Assembly (NCBI RefSeq): GCF_016863175.1
Contig: NZ_BOOJ01000012.1
Span: 1 to 64,000, forward strand
DNA: 64,000 bases
Origin: Paraplanobispora siamensis
GTDB taxonomy: Bacteria > Actinomycetota > Actinomycetes > Streptosporangiales > Streptosporangiaceae
Direction of reading: 5' to 3'
Under the pieces are notes generated by a model, which was given only the letters and a program-made list of their open reading frames with translations, was not told where the DNA came from and searched no databases. Of the stretch, positions 51,457 through 61,579 are shown piece after piece. The position numbers and the translations under genes are program-made. How positions within the stretch are numbered: position 1 is the first letter of the stretch; the number at the start of each line of letters is the position of its first letter.

Positions 51457-53106
51457 TCAGCCGGTGCGGCTTTCGACGATGGGGACCAGGGCCCGGGTCC
51501 GGGAGTCGTCCCAGCCGCTGGGCGGGGCGATGCGGGCCCAGGCGGCGGCGACCTCGCCGCCGTAGTCGTGGCCGTGGCCGGCCGGGGCGTCCAGGGAGAA
51601 GACCATGTCGGCGGTGAGCTGCCAGAAGGTCACGAACGGATACCAGTCGATGTCGGGCAGCACGTCCTCGCCGCGCGGCTCCCTCAGCCAGTCCGGCCGG
51701 CCGAGCACCAGATCCGGCGACCACCACACGATCGGGTCGGAGGGGTGCTGGAGATAGACCACCCGGGGGAAGGGCCACGGCCACGAGGGGGCGGCCATGT
51801 CCTCGGTGCGGTTGGCGAAGCGCACGGTCTCGCCCCTGCGGTAGACGGGCAGCACCTCCGGGGTCCCGGGGTCGCGGCCGCGGACGAACTCCCCCCACAG
51901 CGCGCTGGAGTTGGGCGGCCCCACGAACAGCGCGCCGTCGGTGCGGTTGCGCAGGTCGTCGTCCCCGCTGAAGGCCGCCTCGCCGCCGAAGACCCCGAGG
52001 CTCTCGCCGAAGACCAGCAGCGCGGGCCGCGCGCCCGCCGGGAGCCGGGACCAGTGGTCGTGGACCTGGTTGAACAGCTCCCGCCCGGCGACCCGCGCCC
52101 GCTCGCGGTCCACCAGGAACGACAGCCAGCTGGGCAGATAGGAGTACTGGATGGAGACCAGCGCCGTGTCGCCGTTGTACATGAACTCCAGGGCGTCGGC
52201 CGGGCGCGGGTCCACCCAGCCCGTCCCGGTGGTGGTGATGACGCAGAGCACCCGGCGGTCGAAGGCCCCGGTGCGTTCGAGCTCCCGTACGGCCAGCGCC
52301 GCCCGCTCGCGCACCGAGGAGGCGGCGTCCAGGCCCACGTAGACCCGGATCGGCCGTTCGGGAGGCAGCCCGCTGAAGCCGAGCAGTTCCGCCTCGGTGG
52401 GCCCGCCCGCGACGAAGTCACGGCCCTCCAGGCCCAGCGACGCCCAGGAGACCAGGGAGGAGGGGCTGCCCGACAGCGTCGCCGCCCGCGGGGACGAGGT
52501 CCCCGGGCTGGTCTCGCCGTTGAGCGTCTTGAAGCTGGCGTCGGCCCCCTCCAGCAGGGTCTCGGTGAGGATCCCGTTCAGCAGGGAGACCGACAGCACC
52601 GCGACCCCGGCCGCCGCGGCGAGCCGGGCGATCGCCGGGGAGATCCACAGGCTGAGCAGACGGGCCAGGGCCAGCGAGACCCGCCTGAGCAGGCGGGCCA
52701 GGACCAGCAGCACCGCGAACACCGCGGCGGCCACCAGCGGGACGTTGAGGTAGCCCAGCCGTTCCGGCGGCGTCATCCCCATCAGCGCGTAGATCTCGCG
52801 CTGCGCCTGGGCGCCGAAGTGGACGGAGACCAGGCACAGGACGACGCCGAGGGCGACGGCCACCCGCCGCAGCAGGCGCCGCCGCACCGGGCTCCGGCTC
52901 CGGTGGAAGAGCCTGCGGACCAGAGCGGCGGCGACCACTCCCACCAGGTAACCCGTCGCGGCCAGGACGCCCGCGATGACCCCCTGCAGCAGCCAGGACC
53001 TGGGCAGCAGCGACGGGGTGAGGGACAGGCAGAAGAAGAGTGTGGCGAGCACGCTCCCGGTGGTGTCCAGCCGGGGGGACAACCGCCCGCGGATACCGTC
53101 TCCCAT
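51457..53106 (-). CDS. Membrane-anchored alpha/beta-hydrolase (Abhydrolase_9 type)
   Basis: A 549-residue protein with four to five N-terminal membrane segments (about residues 15-165, SVLATLFFCLSLTPSLLPRSWLLQG is the family opening) and a C-terminal hydrolase domain. The probable nucleophile lies in ALLVFGESLGVFGGEAAF near residue 370, with IRVYVGLDAASSVRERAALAV earlier and VVYLQHPSDPIVWWSPDLVL later. This is the pattern of the Abhydrolase_9 family of actinobacteria; the substrate is unknown, possibly a lipid. ATG 53106 follows GAGGGGGA by 6-7 bp; a second ATG with its own Shine-Dalgarno 18 bp upstream arose by duplication. Confidence 0.87.
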   Translation of the reverse strand: MGDGIRGRLSPRLDTTGSVLATLFFCLSLTPSLLPRSWLLQGVIAGVLAATGYLVGVVAAALVRRLFHRSRSPVRRRLLRRVAVALGVVLCLVSVHFGAQAQREIYALMGMTPPERLGYLNVPLVAAAVFAVLLVLARLLRRVSLALARLLSLWISPAIARLAAAAGVAVLSVSLLNGILTETLLEGADASFKTLNGETSPGTSSPRAATLSGSPSSLVSWASLGLEGRDFVAGGPTEAELLGFSGLPPERPIRVYVGLDAASSVRERAALAVRELERTGAFDRRVLCVITTTGTGWVDPRPADALEFMYNGDTALVSIQYSYLPSWLSFLVDRERARVAGRELFNQVHDHWSRLPAGARPALLVFGESLGVFGGEAAFSGDDDLRNRTDGALFVGPPNSSALWGEFVRGRDPGTPEVLPVYRRGETVRFANRTEDMAAPSWPWPFPRVVYLQHPSDPIVWWSPDLVLGRPDWLREPRGEDVLPDIDWYPFVTFWQLTADMVFSLDAPAGHGHDYGGEVAAAWARIAPPSGWDDSRTRALVPIVESRTG

Positions 53107-53135
53107 GAGATGTCCCCCTCTCATGAGATGTCCCC
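53104..53135 (-). repeat. 18-bp tandem duplication of a start region
   Basis: catgagatgtcccc occurs twice, 18 bp apart, at the start of the hydrolase gene. On the coding strand each copy is GGGGACATCTCATG, i.e. a ribosome-binding stretch plus an ATG in the same frame, so the gene has two usable starts giving proteins that differ by six residues. Confidence 0.8.
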
Positions 53136-53302
53136 GGCCGCCGGCGTCCCCGGCTCCCGCCGGAGGCGCGCGAGATGCGCTCACGTTAACGCGTCCGGGC
53201 GGGGCGGAGGATAACCGGGGCCGGTAGTCCGTCTTGACGACGCGCACCGCTCGGGGGAAGTGTCCAGGAAGGAGTGGTGTGCGAAGTGCGGAGGGATCGG
53301 CG

Positions 53303-54430
53303 ATGCGGGACGTCCTGGACACGATCCTGGGGTGGTACTCGGCGGGGCAGACGTTCGCCCTGGCCACGGTGGTGAGCACCTTCAAGAGCGCGCCCCGCGA
53401 GCCGGGCGCGGTGATGGCGGTCTCCGCCGACGGCGAGGTCGCCGGCAGCGTCTCCGGCGGCTGCGTCGAGGGCGCGGTGTACGAGGTGGCCCGGCAGGTA
53501 ATGGAGACGGGGCGGCCGGTGCTGGAGCGGTACGGCGTCAGCGACGACGACGCCTTCGCCGTCGGGCTCACCTGCGGGGGCGTCCTGCACGTCTTCGTCG
53601 AGCCGGTGAACCGGGAGACCTTCCCCGACCTGGCCGAGGTGGCCGCGGCGATGGCCGGCCGCCGCCCGGTCGCCGTCGCCACGACCGTCGCCGCTCCCGG
53701 GGCGGGCGTGGGGTCCGGGGCGGGCGCCGTGCTCGGGGCGCGGCGGGTGATCTGGCCGGACCGCGTCTCGGGGTCCCTCGGGTCCGAGGGGCTGGACGTG
53801 GCTGTGGACGACGACGCGCGCGGCATGCTCGCCCAGGGGCTGACCGGCGAGCGGCACTACGGGCGGCGCGGCGAGCGGCGCATGGACGAGGTCGCGGTGT
53901 TCGTGCGCTCCTTCGCGCCGCCGCCCCGGATGCTCGTCTTCGGGGCGATCGACTTCGCCGCGGCGGTGGCGCGCATCGGGACCTTCCTCGGCTATCACGT
54001 CACCGTCTGCGACGCCCGCGCCGTGTTCGCCACCCGCAAGCGCTTCCCCGACGCCGACGAGGTCGTGGTGGAGTGGCCGCACCGGTATCTGGGCCGGACG
54101 GAGGTCGACGGGCGCACGGCGATCTGCGTGCTCACCCACGACCCCAAGTTCGACGTCCCCCTGCTGGAGGTGGCCCTGCGCACCCCCGCGGGCTACATCG
54201 GCGCCATGGGCAGCCGCCGTACCCACGACGACCGGATGAAGCGGCTGCGCGAGGCGGGCCTGACGGAGGAGGAGCTGGGCCGTCTGCACTCCCCGATCGG
54301 CCTCGACATCGGCGCCCGCACCCCGGAGGAGACGGCCGTGTCGATCGCGGCCGAGCTCACCCAGCACCGCTGGGGCGGCACGGGCATGCCGCTGCGGCGG
54401 ACCGAGGGCCGCATCCACGGCACCCCGTAG
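53303..54430 (+). CDS. XdhC/CoxI family protein
   Basis: A 375-residue XdhC protein that helps insert the sulfurated molybdenum cofactor into xanthine-dehydrogenase-type enzymes. The N-terminal XdhC_CoxI domain has STFKSAPREPGAVMAV, GSVSGGCVEGAVYEVA and the Cys of GLTCGGVLHVF. The C-terminal Rossmann domain has MLVFGAIDFAAAVARIG (the usual GaGhva altered), HRYLGRTEVDGRTAICVLTHDPKFDVPLL and YIGAMGSRRTHDDRMKRL. ATG 53303 has GGAGGG 8 bp upstream. No molybdenum hydroxylase gene is next to it in this window. Confidence 0.92.
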   Translation: MRDVLDTILGWYSAGQTFALATVVSTFKSAPREPGAVMAVSADGEVAGSVSGGCVEGAVYEVARQVMETGRPVLERYGVSDDDAFAVGLTCGGVLHVFVEPVNRETFPDLAEVAAAMAGRRPVAVATTVAAPGAGVGSGAGAVLGARRVIWPDRVSGSLGSEGLDVAVDDDARGMLAQGLTGERHYGRRGERRMDEVAVFVRSFAPPPRMLVFGAIDFAAAVARIGTFLGYHVTVCDARAVFATRKRFPDADEVVVEWPHRYLGRTEVDGRTAICVLTHDPKFDVPLLEVALRTPAGYIGAMGSRRTHDDRMKRLREAGLTEEELGRLHSPIGLDIGARTPEETAVSIAAELTQHRWGGTGMPLRRTEGRIHGTP

Positions 54431-54449
54431 GGAGTTTCGCGGAAGCCCC

Positions 54450-55690
<1,241 letters not shown>

Positions 55691-55694
<4 letters not shown>

Positions 55695-56053
55695 CTGTCC
55701 CCTTCGACCGAGCCGACGACCGCCCGCACCTCCATCGCCCCGTAACGGGCGTCCGGCCACCGCGCGGCGATCTCGGCCGCCCGCTCGGGGGTGGCGCAGT
55801 CGACCATGACGTAACCGGCCAGCTGCTCCTTGGCCTCGGCGAACGGCCCGTCCGTGGTCACCGGGACGCCGTCGCGCACCCGGACCGTCCGGGTCAGCTC
55901 CGGCCCGGCCAGCGCGTCCCCGCCGACCAGCTCGCCGGAGGCGGTGAGCTCCTCGAGGATCGAGTCGACCGAGGTCATGACCTCCTCGCGCTCCTGCTCG
56001 GACAGGGCCGCCAGGGTCGCGGGGTTGTTGTAGATCAGCAGCATGTACTTCAC
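55691..56053 (-). CDS. DGPF/YCII-domain protein (second module)
   Basis: A 120-residue YCII-type protein: VKYMLLIYNNPATLAAL, TTDGPFAEAKEQLAGYVMVD (DGPF motif), ending in a short variable tail. GTG 56053 has GAGGAG 9 bp upstream. It is the first gene of a two-gene module with the following sigma factor. The 331-bp spacer beyond (56054-56384) contains AT-richer sequence but no recognised element apart from divergent promoter space. Confidence 0.9.
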
Positions 56054-56384
56054 GGCTCTCACTCCTCGGAGCTGCGGGCGTCTGTCACGCATGGGTCGGA
56101 GCGGGCGCCCCGGTCTCGACATCCGGTGAGAGGAAACCACATCCCGCGTTCCGGAGTGATGCGCTCTGAGGCATTGAGATGTATCGCGTCTTGGTGAATA
56201 CTCGAAATCGGATATTCCGGTGCGTCATCGCCGACGGGCGGGCGCGCCGGCCGGAAAAGCGGTCCCGGCGGGTGCGGCAACACCGCGCCGGACCGGCAGA
56301 TCACGCGTGGAGGCGGAACCCGGCCTCGCTGCACGGACTGCCCATGCCAGGGGAGACCTCCACGCCGGCAACATGGAGGTTTCC

Positions 56385-58049
56385 ATGCACGAGTCATCAC
56401 CGCACGAGTCGTCGCCGCGCAGGTCGTCACCGGCGGACCGTCCGGATGAGCGGGTCCCGGTCCTCGTCGTCGGCGCCGGGTACGCCGGCCTGAGCGCCGC
56501 GATGCTGCTGGCCTGGCGGGGCGTACCGGTCCTGCTGGTCGAACGGCACGCCGGCACGTCCGTCCAGCCCAAGGCGTTCGGGGTCAGCCAGCGGGCCATG
56601 GAGCTGCTGCGGGTCGTCCCCGGCGTCGAGCCCGCCCTGGCGGGGATCGCCGAGGGCGTCGGCGACGGCAGCATGCGGATCGCCATCGCCGACGCCCTGA
56701 ACGATCCCGAGCCGAACGTGATCTTCAGCACTCGGCGGGGGGACTTCGACTTCCTGGCCGATCTCACCCCGGTCCCGACCGTCGGCGCCCCCCAGGCGCA
56801 GGTGGAGCGGGCGCTGCGGGCCAGGGCCGAGGAGCTCGGGGCCGAGCTGCGCTTCTCCACCGAGCTGATCTCCCTGGACCAGGACGCCGACGGGGTCACC
56901 GCGCGCGTCCGCGACCTGGCGAGCGGCACGGAGACGAACGTGCGCGCGGACTACGTCGTGGCCGCCGACGGATACCGCAGCCCGGTGCGCGAGCTGCTGG
57001 GTTTCCCGGTGTCGGGCAGGGGCGAGCTGGGCCGGCTCTGCTCGATCATGTTCGACGCCGACCTCGGCGGCCTGGCGCCCGAGCGCGAGGTCACCCTCTG
57101 GTACCTGCAGAACGAGACCTTCACCGGCGTCATCGTCACCGGGACCGGGGTCGGCTCCCACGTGCTGGGCGTGAACTACGACCCCGGGCGGGGCGAGAGC
57201 GAGGCCGACTTCACCGACGAGCGCTGCCGCGAGCTCGTCCGGCGGGGGACCGGCCTGCCGGACCTGGAGATGAAGATCGTCGACCGGACGAGCTTCTCGA
57301 TGGCGCACATCCTCGCCGGATCCTACCGACGGGGCCGGGTCTTCCTGGCCGGCGACGCGGCGCACACGATGCCGCCGACCGGCGGGCAGGGCGGCAGCAC
57401 CGCGCTGCAGGACGGCTGTGACATCGCCTGGCGGCTCTGGCTGGTGATCTCCGGCCAGGCCGGGGACGGGCTGCTGGACGCCTACGACGCCGAACGGCGG
57501 CCGATCGGCGAGCTGACGGCCGACGCCCAGCTGGCCAACCTGGGCGTGCGCATGCCCCCGGCGATGCGCGCCGGTTATCCGGAACCGCTCGAGGACCCCT
57601 TCGCCGCGATCATCGGCTACCGCTATCACTCGGCGGTGATCGTGGGCGAGCCCGGCGACGACGGCTCGCTCCTGGAGGACCCGCGCACCCCCACCGGCCG
57701 TCCCGGCAGCCGCGCCCCGCACGTCACGCTGGAGCGGGAGGGCCGGCGGCTGTCCACCGTCGACCTGTTCGGATCCGGCTTCGTCCTGCTCGCCGCGCCG
57801 CGCGGTGAGGCGTGGGCGCGGGCCGCCCGCACGGCGGCGGACCGGCTGGGCGTGCGGCTGGCGGCCTACCGGATCGGTGCGGACCTGGCGGATCCGGAAG
57901 GGGTCTGGGAGAGCCGGTACGGCGTGCACGGCGACGGCGCGGTGCTCGTGCGCCCCGACGGCTACGTCGCCTGGCGGTCCCGCACGGCGGACGGCGACCC
58001 GGAGGCGGTGTTCGGGCGGGTCCTCACCACGGTGCTCGCCCGCGGCTGA
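56385..58049 (+). CDS. FAD-dependent aromatic monooxygenase (class A)
   Basis: A 554-residue flavoprotein hydroxylase of the PheA/TfdB/RdmE-like group. The FAD motif VLVVGAGYAGLSAAMLLAWRG begins near residue 25 after a Ser/Pro/His-rich tail with ESSPHESSP-type repeats. The DG motif is in YVVAADGYRSPVRELLG, the second FAD motif in RVFLAGDAAHTMPPTGGQGGSTALQD, and the C-terminal domain is thioredoxin-like. It uses NAD(P)H and O2 to hydroxylate phenolic or polyketide-like compounds. ATG 56385 has GGAGG 6 bp upstream. No pathway genes are adjacent. Confidence 0.92.
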   Translation: MHESSPHESSPRRSSPADRPDERVPVLVVGAGYAGLSAAMLLAWRGVPVLLVERHAGTSVQPKAFGVSQRAMELLRVVPGVEPALAGIAEGVGDGSMRIAIADALNDPEPNVIFSTRRGDFDFLADLTPVPTVGAPQAQVERALRARAEELGAELRFSTELISLDQDADGVTARVRDLASGTETNVRADYVVAADGYRSPVRELLGFPVSGRGELGRLCSIMFDADLGGLAPEREVTLWYLQNETFTGVIVTGTGVGSHVLGVNYDPGRGESEADFTDERCRELVRRGTGLPDLEMKIVDRTSFSMAHILAGSYRRGRVFLAGDAAHTMPPTGGQGGSTALQDGCDIAWRLWLVISGQAGDGLLDAYDAERRPIGELTADAQLANLGVRMPPAMRAGYPEPLEDPFAAIIGYRYHSAVIVGEPGDDGSLLEDPRTPTGRPGSRAPHVTLEREGRRLSTVDLFGSGFVLLAAPRGEAWARAARTAADRLGVRLAAYRIGADLADPEGVWESRYGVHGDGAVLVRPDGYVAWRSRTADGDPEAVFGRVLTTVLARG

Positions 58050-58088
58050 GGACGGTTGTGATCCGCGGGCCCGTGGCCCGTGGATCCA

Positions 58089-58131
58089 GGCGATCGCGCC
58101 GGGCCGCACCCGCCGGCCCGGTGCGATCGCC
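58089..58131. terminator. Bidirectional hairpin terminator
   Basis: An 18-bp stem (GGCGATCGCGCCGGGCCG with one G-U pair) around a 7-base loop, between the convergent monooxygenase gene and the 77-residue protein gene. Confidence 0.8.
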
Positions 58132-58134
58132 GGA

Positions 58135-58368
58135 TCAGCGCTCCCCGGCCGAGAGCCGGTCGAAGAGGTCGAGCGCGGCCTTGCGTACCTCGTCGGGGGT
58201 GATGCCGCCGAGGACGGTCCGCGCGTGGGCGGCGTCCCTGGTGGTGGCGCAGGTGATGGCCACCGAGGCGGCGGCGGCGTGGTCGAGCGACCCGGCCTGG
58301 GCCGCGTCGGCCATCTGCTGGGCGCTGGTGGCGAGGTCGAGGTTGTTCGGTGCGGGTGAGGTGGCCAA
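58135..58368 (-). CDS. Small hypothetical protein (77 residues)
   Basis: A helical, Ala-rich protein: ATSPAPNNLDLATSAQQMADAAQ, TCATTRDAAHARTVLGGITPDEVRKAALDLFDRL. No family recognised. The start is TTG 58368, set by AGGAGAG 5-6 bp upstream; the frame remains open further but without a better signal. Beyond it, 58369-58701 (333 bp) holds two similar imperfect palindromes around 58448-58484 (GGAGATCTCC and GGGAGATGTCCC) that may be operators; no gene is seen there. Confidence 0.6.
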   Translation of the reverse strand: MATSPAPNNLDLATSAQQMADAAQAGSLDHAAAASVAITCATTRDAAHARTVLGGITPDEVRKAALDLFDRLSAGER

Positions 58369-58701
58369 CGGGACTCTCCTCGGGTGGTAGGTGTTCGCAG
58401 CCATTGTGACCGGTCCCGCCGGTCGTACCAGCGCTTCGGTGATTTCCCCGGAGATCTCCCTCCGTCCTCGCGGGAGATGTCCCCCGTGCACCTTTCGTCC
58501 TGGGGCGATACCCTGACAGCGGGCGGCGTCCCGCGCCCGACCTCCTGAGCCCGTGTCCACGCCACGGGCCCGCGCGGAGGCAGAGGGGATCGATGTCCCC
58601 GGGACGGCTGTCGGGTCACTTCTGTCTGGAACCACCCGTACGGCGGAGCCGGCACGGAGCGTGGGAGCCGTGCGCGCGCGCCGCCACCCCGGGAGCAGAC
58701 G

Positions 58702-60003
58702 ATGACCGACCGCAAACACCTCAAGCGCCGGGTCCGCGAGCGGATGGCCAGGACCGGCGAGTCCTACACCACCGCGCTGCGCCACGTCCTGGCCGCCCGC
58801 GACGCCGGCGACACCGCCCATGACACCGCCCATGACACCGCCCATGACACCGCCCATGACACCGCCCATGACACCGCCCATGACACTGTGCCGTCCCGGC
58901 AGGACCCGCCCGGCGGGCACCACGAGGCGTCCCTGCTGCACCGGCTCCTGCCCGCGCACAGCGAGGCGATGCTCGCCGGGCTCGGCGGCGGCATCGGGTT
59001 CATGTACGCGGTCTTCGAGTACAAGGGCCACCATCCGATACTCACGATCGTGGCCCAGGCCCACCCCGACCCCGTGATCCCCAAGGCGCTCGGCCGGGCC
59101 GGGGTCCCGCACGAGGTCCGGCAGACCGGCTCGGCCCGCGTCGCCGAGCGCGGCCTGCGCGAGACCGCCGCGGCGGGCCGGGCGGCGATCTGCCGGGTCT
59201 CCCGGTTCTCGCTGCCCTGGCGGCCGGGTCACCCCTTCCCCGACCCGCTGGAGGTCGTGGTCACCGGCGTCGACGGCGACCGGGTCTCCGTCCTGGACAC
59301 GCGGGCCGAGCCGGAGCGGCTGCCGCTGGAGGAGTTCATGGTCGCGTGGTCGGCGCTGAAGAAGAGCAGGCACCACCTGATCTCGATCACCGGCACGGCA
59401 GGCGCCGACCCGGCGAAGGCCGTACGGGAGGCGATCGCCGAGACCGCGGCCAGGCTGACCGGGCCGGTGCTGGGCACCTCCTTCGACGTCAACTTCGGCC
59501 TGTCGGGGATGAACCGCCTGGCCGGGCAGCTGGGCGACCCCGCGGGCAGGACCGGCTGGCGGCGGCGCTTCGCCGACCCCCGGGCGTTCTTCGGGGCGAT
59601 GACCCGGCTGCACGAGTGCCTGGAGACCGAGTACACGGCGCCCGGCGCGACCCGCCCGCTGTACGCCCGCTTCCTGGAGGAGGCCGCCGGCCTGCTCGGC
59701 GGTACGGCGTGCGGTCAGGCCGCCGGGCTCTACCGCGAGGCGGGCGGGCTGTGGTCGCGGATCGCCGCCCTGGCGGCCGAGCCCTTCCCCCGCTACCGCG
59801 AGCTCGCGGAGGAGAAGGCCGAGCTGCTGCTCACCGAGGGCGCGGCGGCCGCGGACCGGCTGCGGGAGATCGCCGCGGCGGACGCCTACGAGGGGCCGCT
59901 GGGGGAGAACGACCGCACCGGGCTGCTGGCCGAGCTGGCGGATCTGGCGGCGCGGGCCGTACGGACCGAGGAGGAGGCGGTGGCGGCGCTGCTGCGGGTG
60001 TGA
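58702..60003 (+). CDS. BtrH_N/DUF4872-type protein with (DTAH)6 repeat
   Basis: A 433-residue protein in three parts. Residues 1-32 (KHLKRRVRERMARTGESYTTALRHVLA) form a basic helical segment of a type often fused to actinobacterial proteins. Residues 37-60 are six exact copies of DTAH. From about 73 the BtrH N-terminal-like domain follows (EASLLHRLLPAHSEAMLAGLGGGIGFMYAVFEY), then a DUF4872-like helical domain. BtrH is an acyltransferase from butirosin synthesis, and family members may be amide-forming enzymes; the usual Cys before EA is His here (GHHEAS), so activity is uncertain. GGGAG lies 6 bp before the ATG. Confidence 0.8.
   Translation: MTDRKHLKRRVRERMARTGESYTTALRHVLAARDAGDTAHDTAHDTAHDTAHDTAHDTAHDTVPSRQDPPGGHHEASLLHRLLPAHSEAMLAGLGGGIGFMYAVFEYKGHHPILTIVAQAHPDPVIPKALGRAGVPHEVRQTGSARVAERGLRETAAAGRAAICRVSRFSLPWRPGHPFPDPLEVVVTGVDGDRVSVLDTRAEPERLPLEEFMVAWSALKKSRHHLISITGTAGADPAKAVREAIAETAARLTGPVLGTSFDVNFGLSGMNRLAGQLGDPAGRTGWRRRFADPRAFFGAMTRLHECLETEYTAPGATRPLYARFLEEAAGLLGGTACGQAAGLYREAGGLWSRIAALAAEPFPRYRELAEEKAELLLTEGAAAADRLREIAAADAYEGPLGENDRTGLLAELADLAARAVRTEEEAVAALLRV
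58810..58881 (+). repeat. Six perfect 12-bp repeats coding DTAH
   Basis: gacaccgcccat six times without a single difference, followed by gacactgtg. Perfect identity at wobble positions shows recent expansion. In-frame units keep the protein readable whatever the copy number. Confidence 0.97.
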
Positions 60004-60026
60004 GGCGGGAGGCCCGCCGCTGACCG

Positions 60027-60071
60027 CGCGGGCGCGTGGGACCGCCTGCGGGGAGCTCCCACGCGCCCGCG
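60027..60071 (+). terminator. Terminator after the BtrH-type gene
   Basis: A 15-bp perfect stem (CGCGGGCGCGTGGGA and complement) with a 15-base loop, followed by TTT, 24 bp after the stop codon. Confidence 0.75.
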
Positions 60072-60179
60072 TTTGCACTCTCGTAACAGAGGCAGGTCCC
60101 CGTTCGGCGAACAGGAGGCCGTGGTTCTGGAATGATCGTCCGACACCCTTCGGACATTCAGACTGACGGACCGTGACAG

Positions 60180-61433
60180 ATGCCTCTTATCGATGAGATC
60201 GCCGCTTATGTGTCGGATCAGCCGGTCGGAACGGCCATCATCTGTGTGGCCGGCCTGATCCTCGCGATCCTCGGATTCTTCGTCCTGCGTGCGGCCTTCC
60301 GGGTGGGCAACCGGCTCTTTCACCGCTATGTCGCCCCCCGCCCGGTGGAGGACATCCTCACCATCGTCGCCGCCAGCATCGCCACCGGCGTCTCGGCCCA
60401 GGGCATGTGGCGCTTCTCCAGCGACGTCCTCGGGTTCGACGGGCCCCTGCGGCTGCTGCTGTTCGCGTTCATCGAGGTCGCCGTGATCACCAGCGCCGTC
60501 CGGGCCCGGCGCAACATGCGGGAGAACTTCTCGGCGGGCATCGACGGCGTGGCCGTGTGGGCGCTGACCTGCCTGACCGCGGTGCTGTCCAGCATGGACG
60601 CCCGCAGCCCCGCCGAGGCGGTGTTCCGGCTGGCCGCCCCGCTGGTGGCCGCCTGGCTGTGGGAGCGCGGCATGGCGATCGAACGGCACCGCATCACCGG
60701 GCGCTCCCGGATCCACTGGCGGCTCACCCCCGAGCGCATGCTGGTCCGCGTCGGGCTGGCCGAGGTGAGCGACCGCACGGCGAGCGAGGTCGACGCCCAC
60801 CGGCGGCTGACCCGGGTCGCGCTGGCCGCCAAGAAGGCCCGCGCGCTGCGCGAGGCCGGGGCGCCCGACCGGAAGATGCGCGCGGCCCTGGCCAAGCTCG
60901 ACCGGGAGATGGACCGGGCGGTGGAGCACACCGGGCTGGCGGCCGACCCGGTCCGGCAGGAGGCGCTGCTGGCGCAGATCGGCGCGCTCTACAACACCTC
61001 CGCGCTGATCGACCTGAGCCCGCCGGTGCCGTGGGCCCCCGAGCCCGAGGTCGGGTCCCCGGCGCTGCCGGCCGCGCGGCCGGTCAGGGGGATGTTCGAC
61101 GACGACGACGAGGAGGCCGAGGCGCTCGCCGCGGAGGACTCCGCGCAGGTCGCCGACCCGGCCCAGCGCGCGGCCCTGATGCGCGCGGCCCGGGAGTACT
61201 GGGACAAGCAGATCGAGCGCAAGTTCGTCCCCCGCGCCTCCGACATCGCCCACGAGACCGGCATGCCGCTGTCCACCGCCCGGGAGTGCCGCGCGCTGTG
61301 GAAGCTGGAGCCGCGTGCCCACGCCCTGATCGAGGCGGCGCGCGAGCACGGCATCGTCGACACCGGGACCTTCCCCGCCATCGAGGTGCCGGAGCCCGCC
61401 GTGACGGCGAACGGCGCGACCTCGGCGCGCTGA
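60180..61433 (+). CDS. Membrane protein with cytosolic helical tail, DUF2637-like
   Basis: A 417-residue protein. Four or five hydrophobic segments lie in residues 1-165 (AIICVAGLILAILGFFVLRAAF, then VAASIATGVSAQGMWRF.., LLLFAFIEVAVITSAVRARR, AVWALTCLTAVLSSMDA), which resembles DUF2637 and Spd-type proteins of actinomycete plasmids. A long charged cytosolic part follows, with an acidic run (FDDDDEEAEALAAED) and an HTH-like end (PRASDIAHETGMPLSTARECRALWKLE). It could be a remnant or domesticated plasmid-transfer protein; no other transfer genes are near. The start ATG 60180 has no clear Shine-Dalgarno. Confidence 0.65.
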   Translation: MPLIDEIAAYVSDQPVGTAIICVAGLILAILGFFVLRAAFRVGNRLFHRYVAPRPVEDILTIVAASIATGVSAQGMWRFSSDVLGFDGPLRLLLFAFIEVAVITSAVRARRNMRENFSAGIDGVAVWALTCLTAVLSSMDARSPAEAVFRLAAPLVAAWLWERGMAIERHRITGRSRIHWRLTPERMLVRVGLAEVSDRTASEVDAHRRLTRVALAAKKARALREAGAPDRKMRAALAKLDREMDRAVEHTGLAADPVRQEALLAQIGALYNTSALIDLSPPVPWAPEPEVGSPALPAARPVRGMFDDDDEEAEALAAEDSAQVADPAQRAALMRAAREYWDKQIERKFVPRASDIAHETGMPLSTARECRALWKLEPRAHALIEAAREHGIVDTGTFPAIEVPEPAVTANGATSAR

Positions 61434-61579
61434 TCCGCAGGCCAGGGCGGTCATGCCGCAGGTCCGCCCGGCCATGTCGCCGGTCCGCGCGGTCATGCCC
61501 GGGTGGAATGCCGTCTTCGAGTGATTGCCGGTTTTCAAGGGGTACGTAGTGGGCCTTCGACGACAGGAGGGGGCCCACA

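Noticed and set aside
58135-60078. A long minus-strand open frame opposite the BtrH-type gene
   Set aside because: Antisense of a gene with clear domains. Only its last 78 codons, with their own Shine-Dalgarno at 58368, stand as a separate small gene.
60098-60112. GTTCGGCGAAC as a LexA/SOS box upstream of the DUF2637-like gene
   Set aside because: The actinobacterial SOS box has the halves in the opposite order (CGAAC...GTTCG). The short dyad here is expected by chance in GC-rich DNA.
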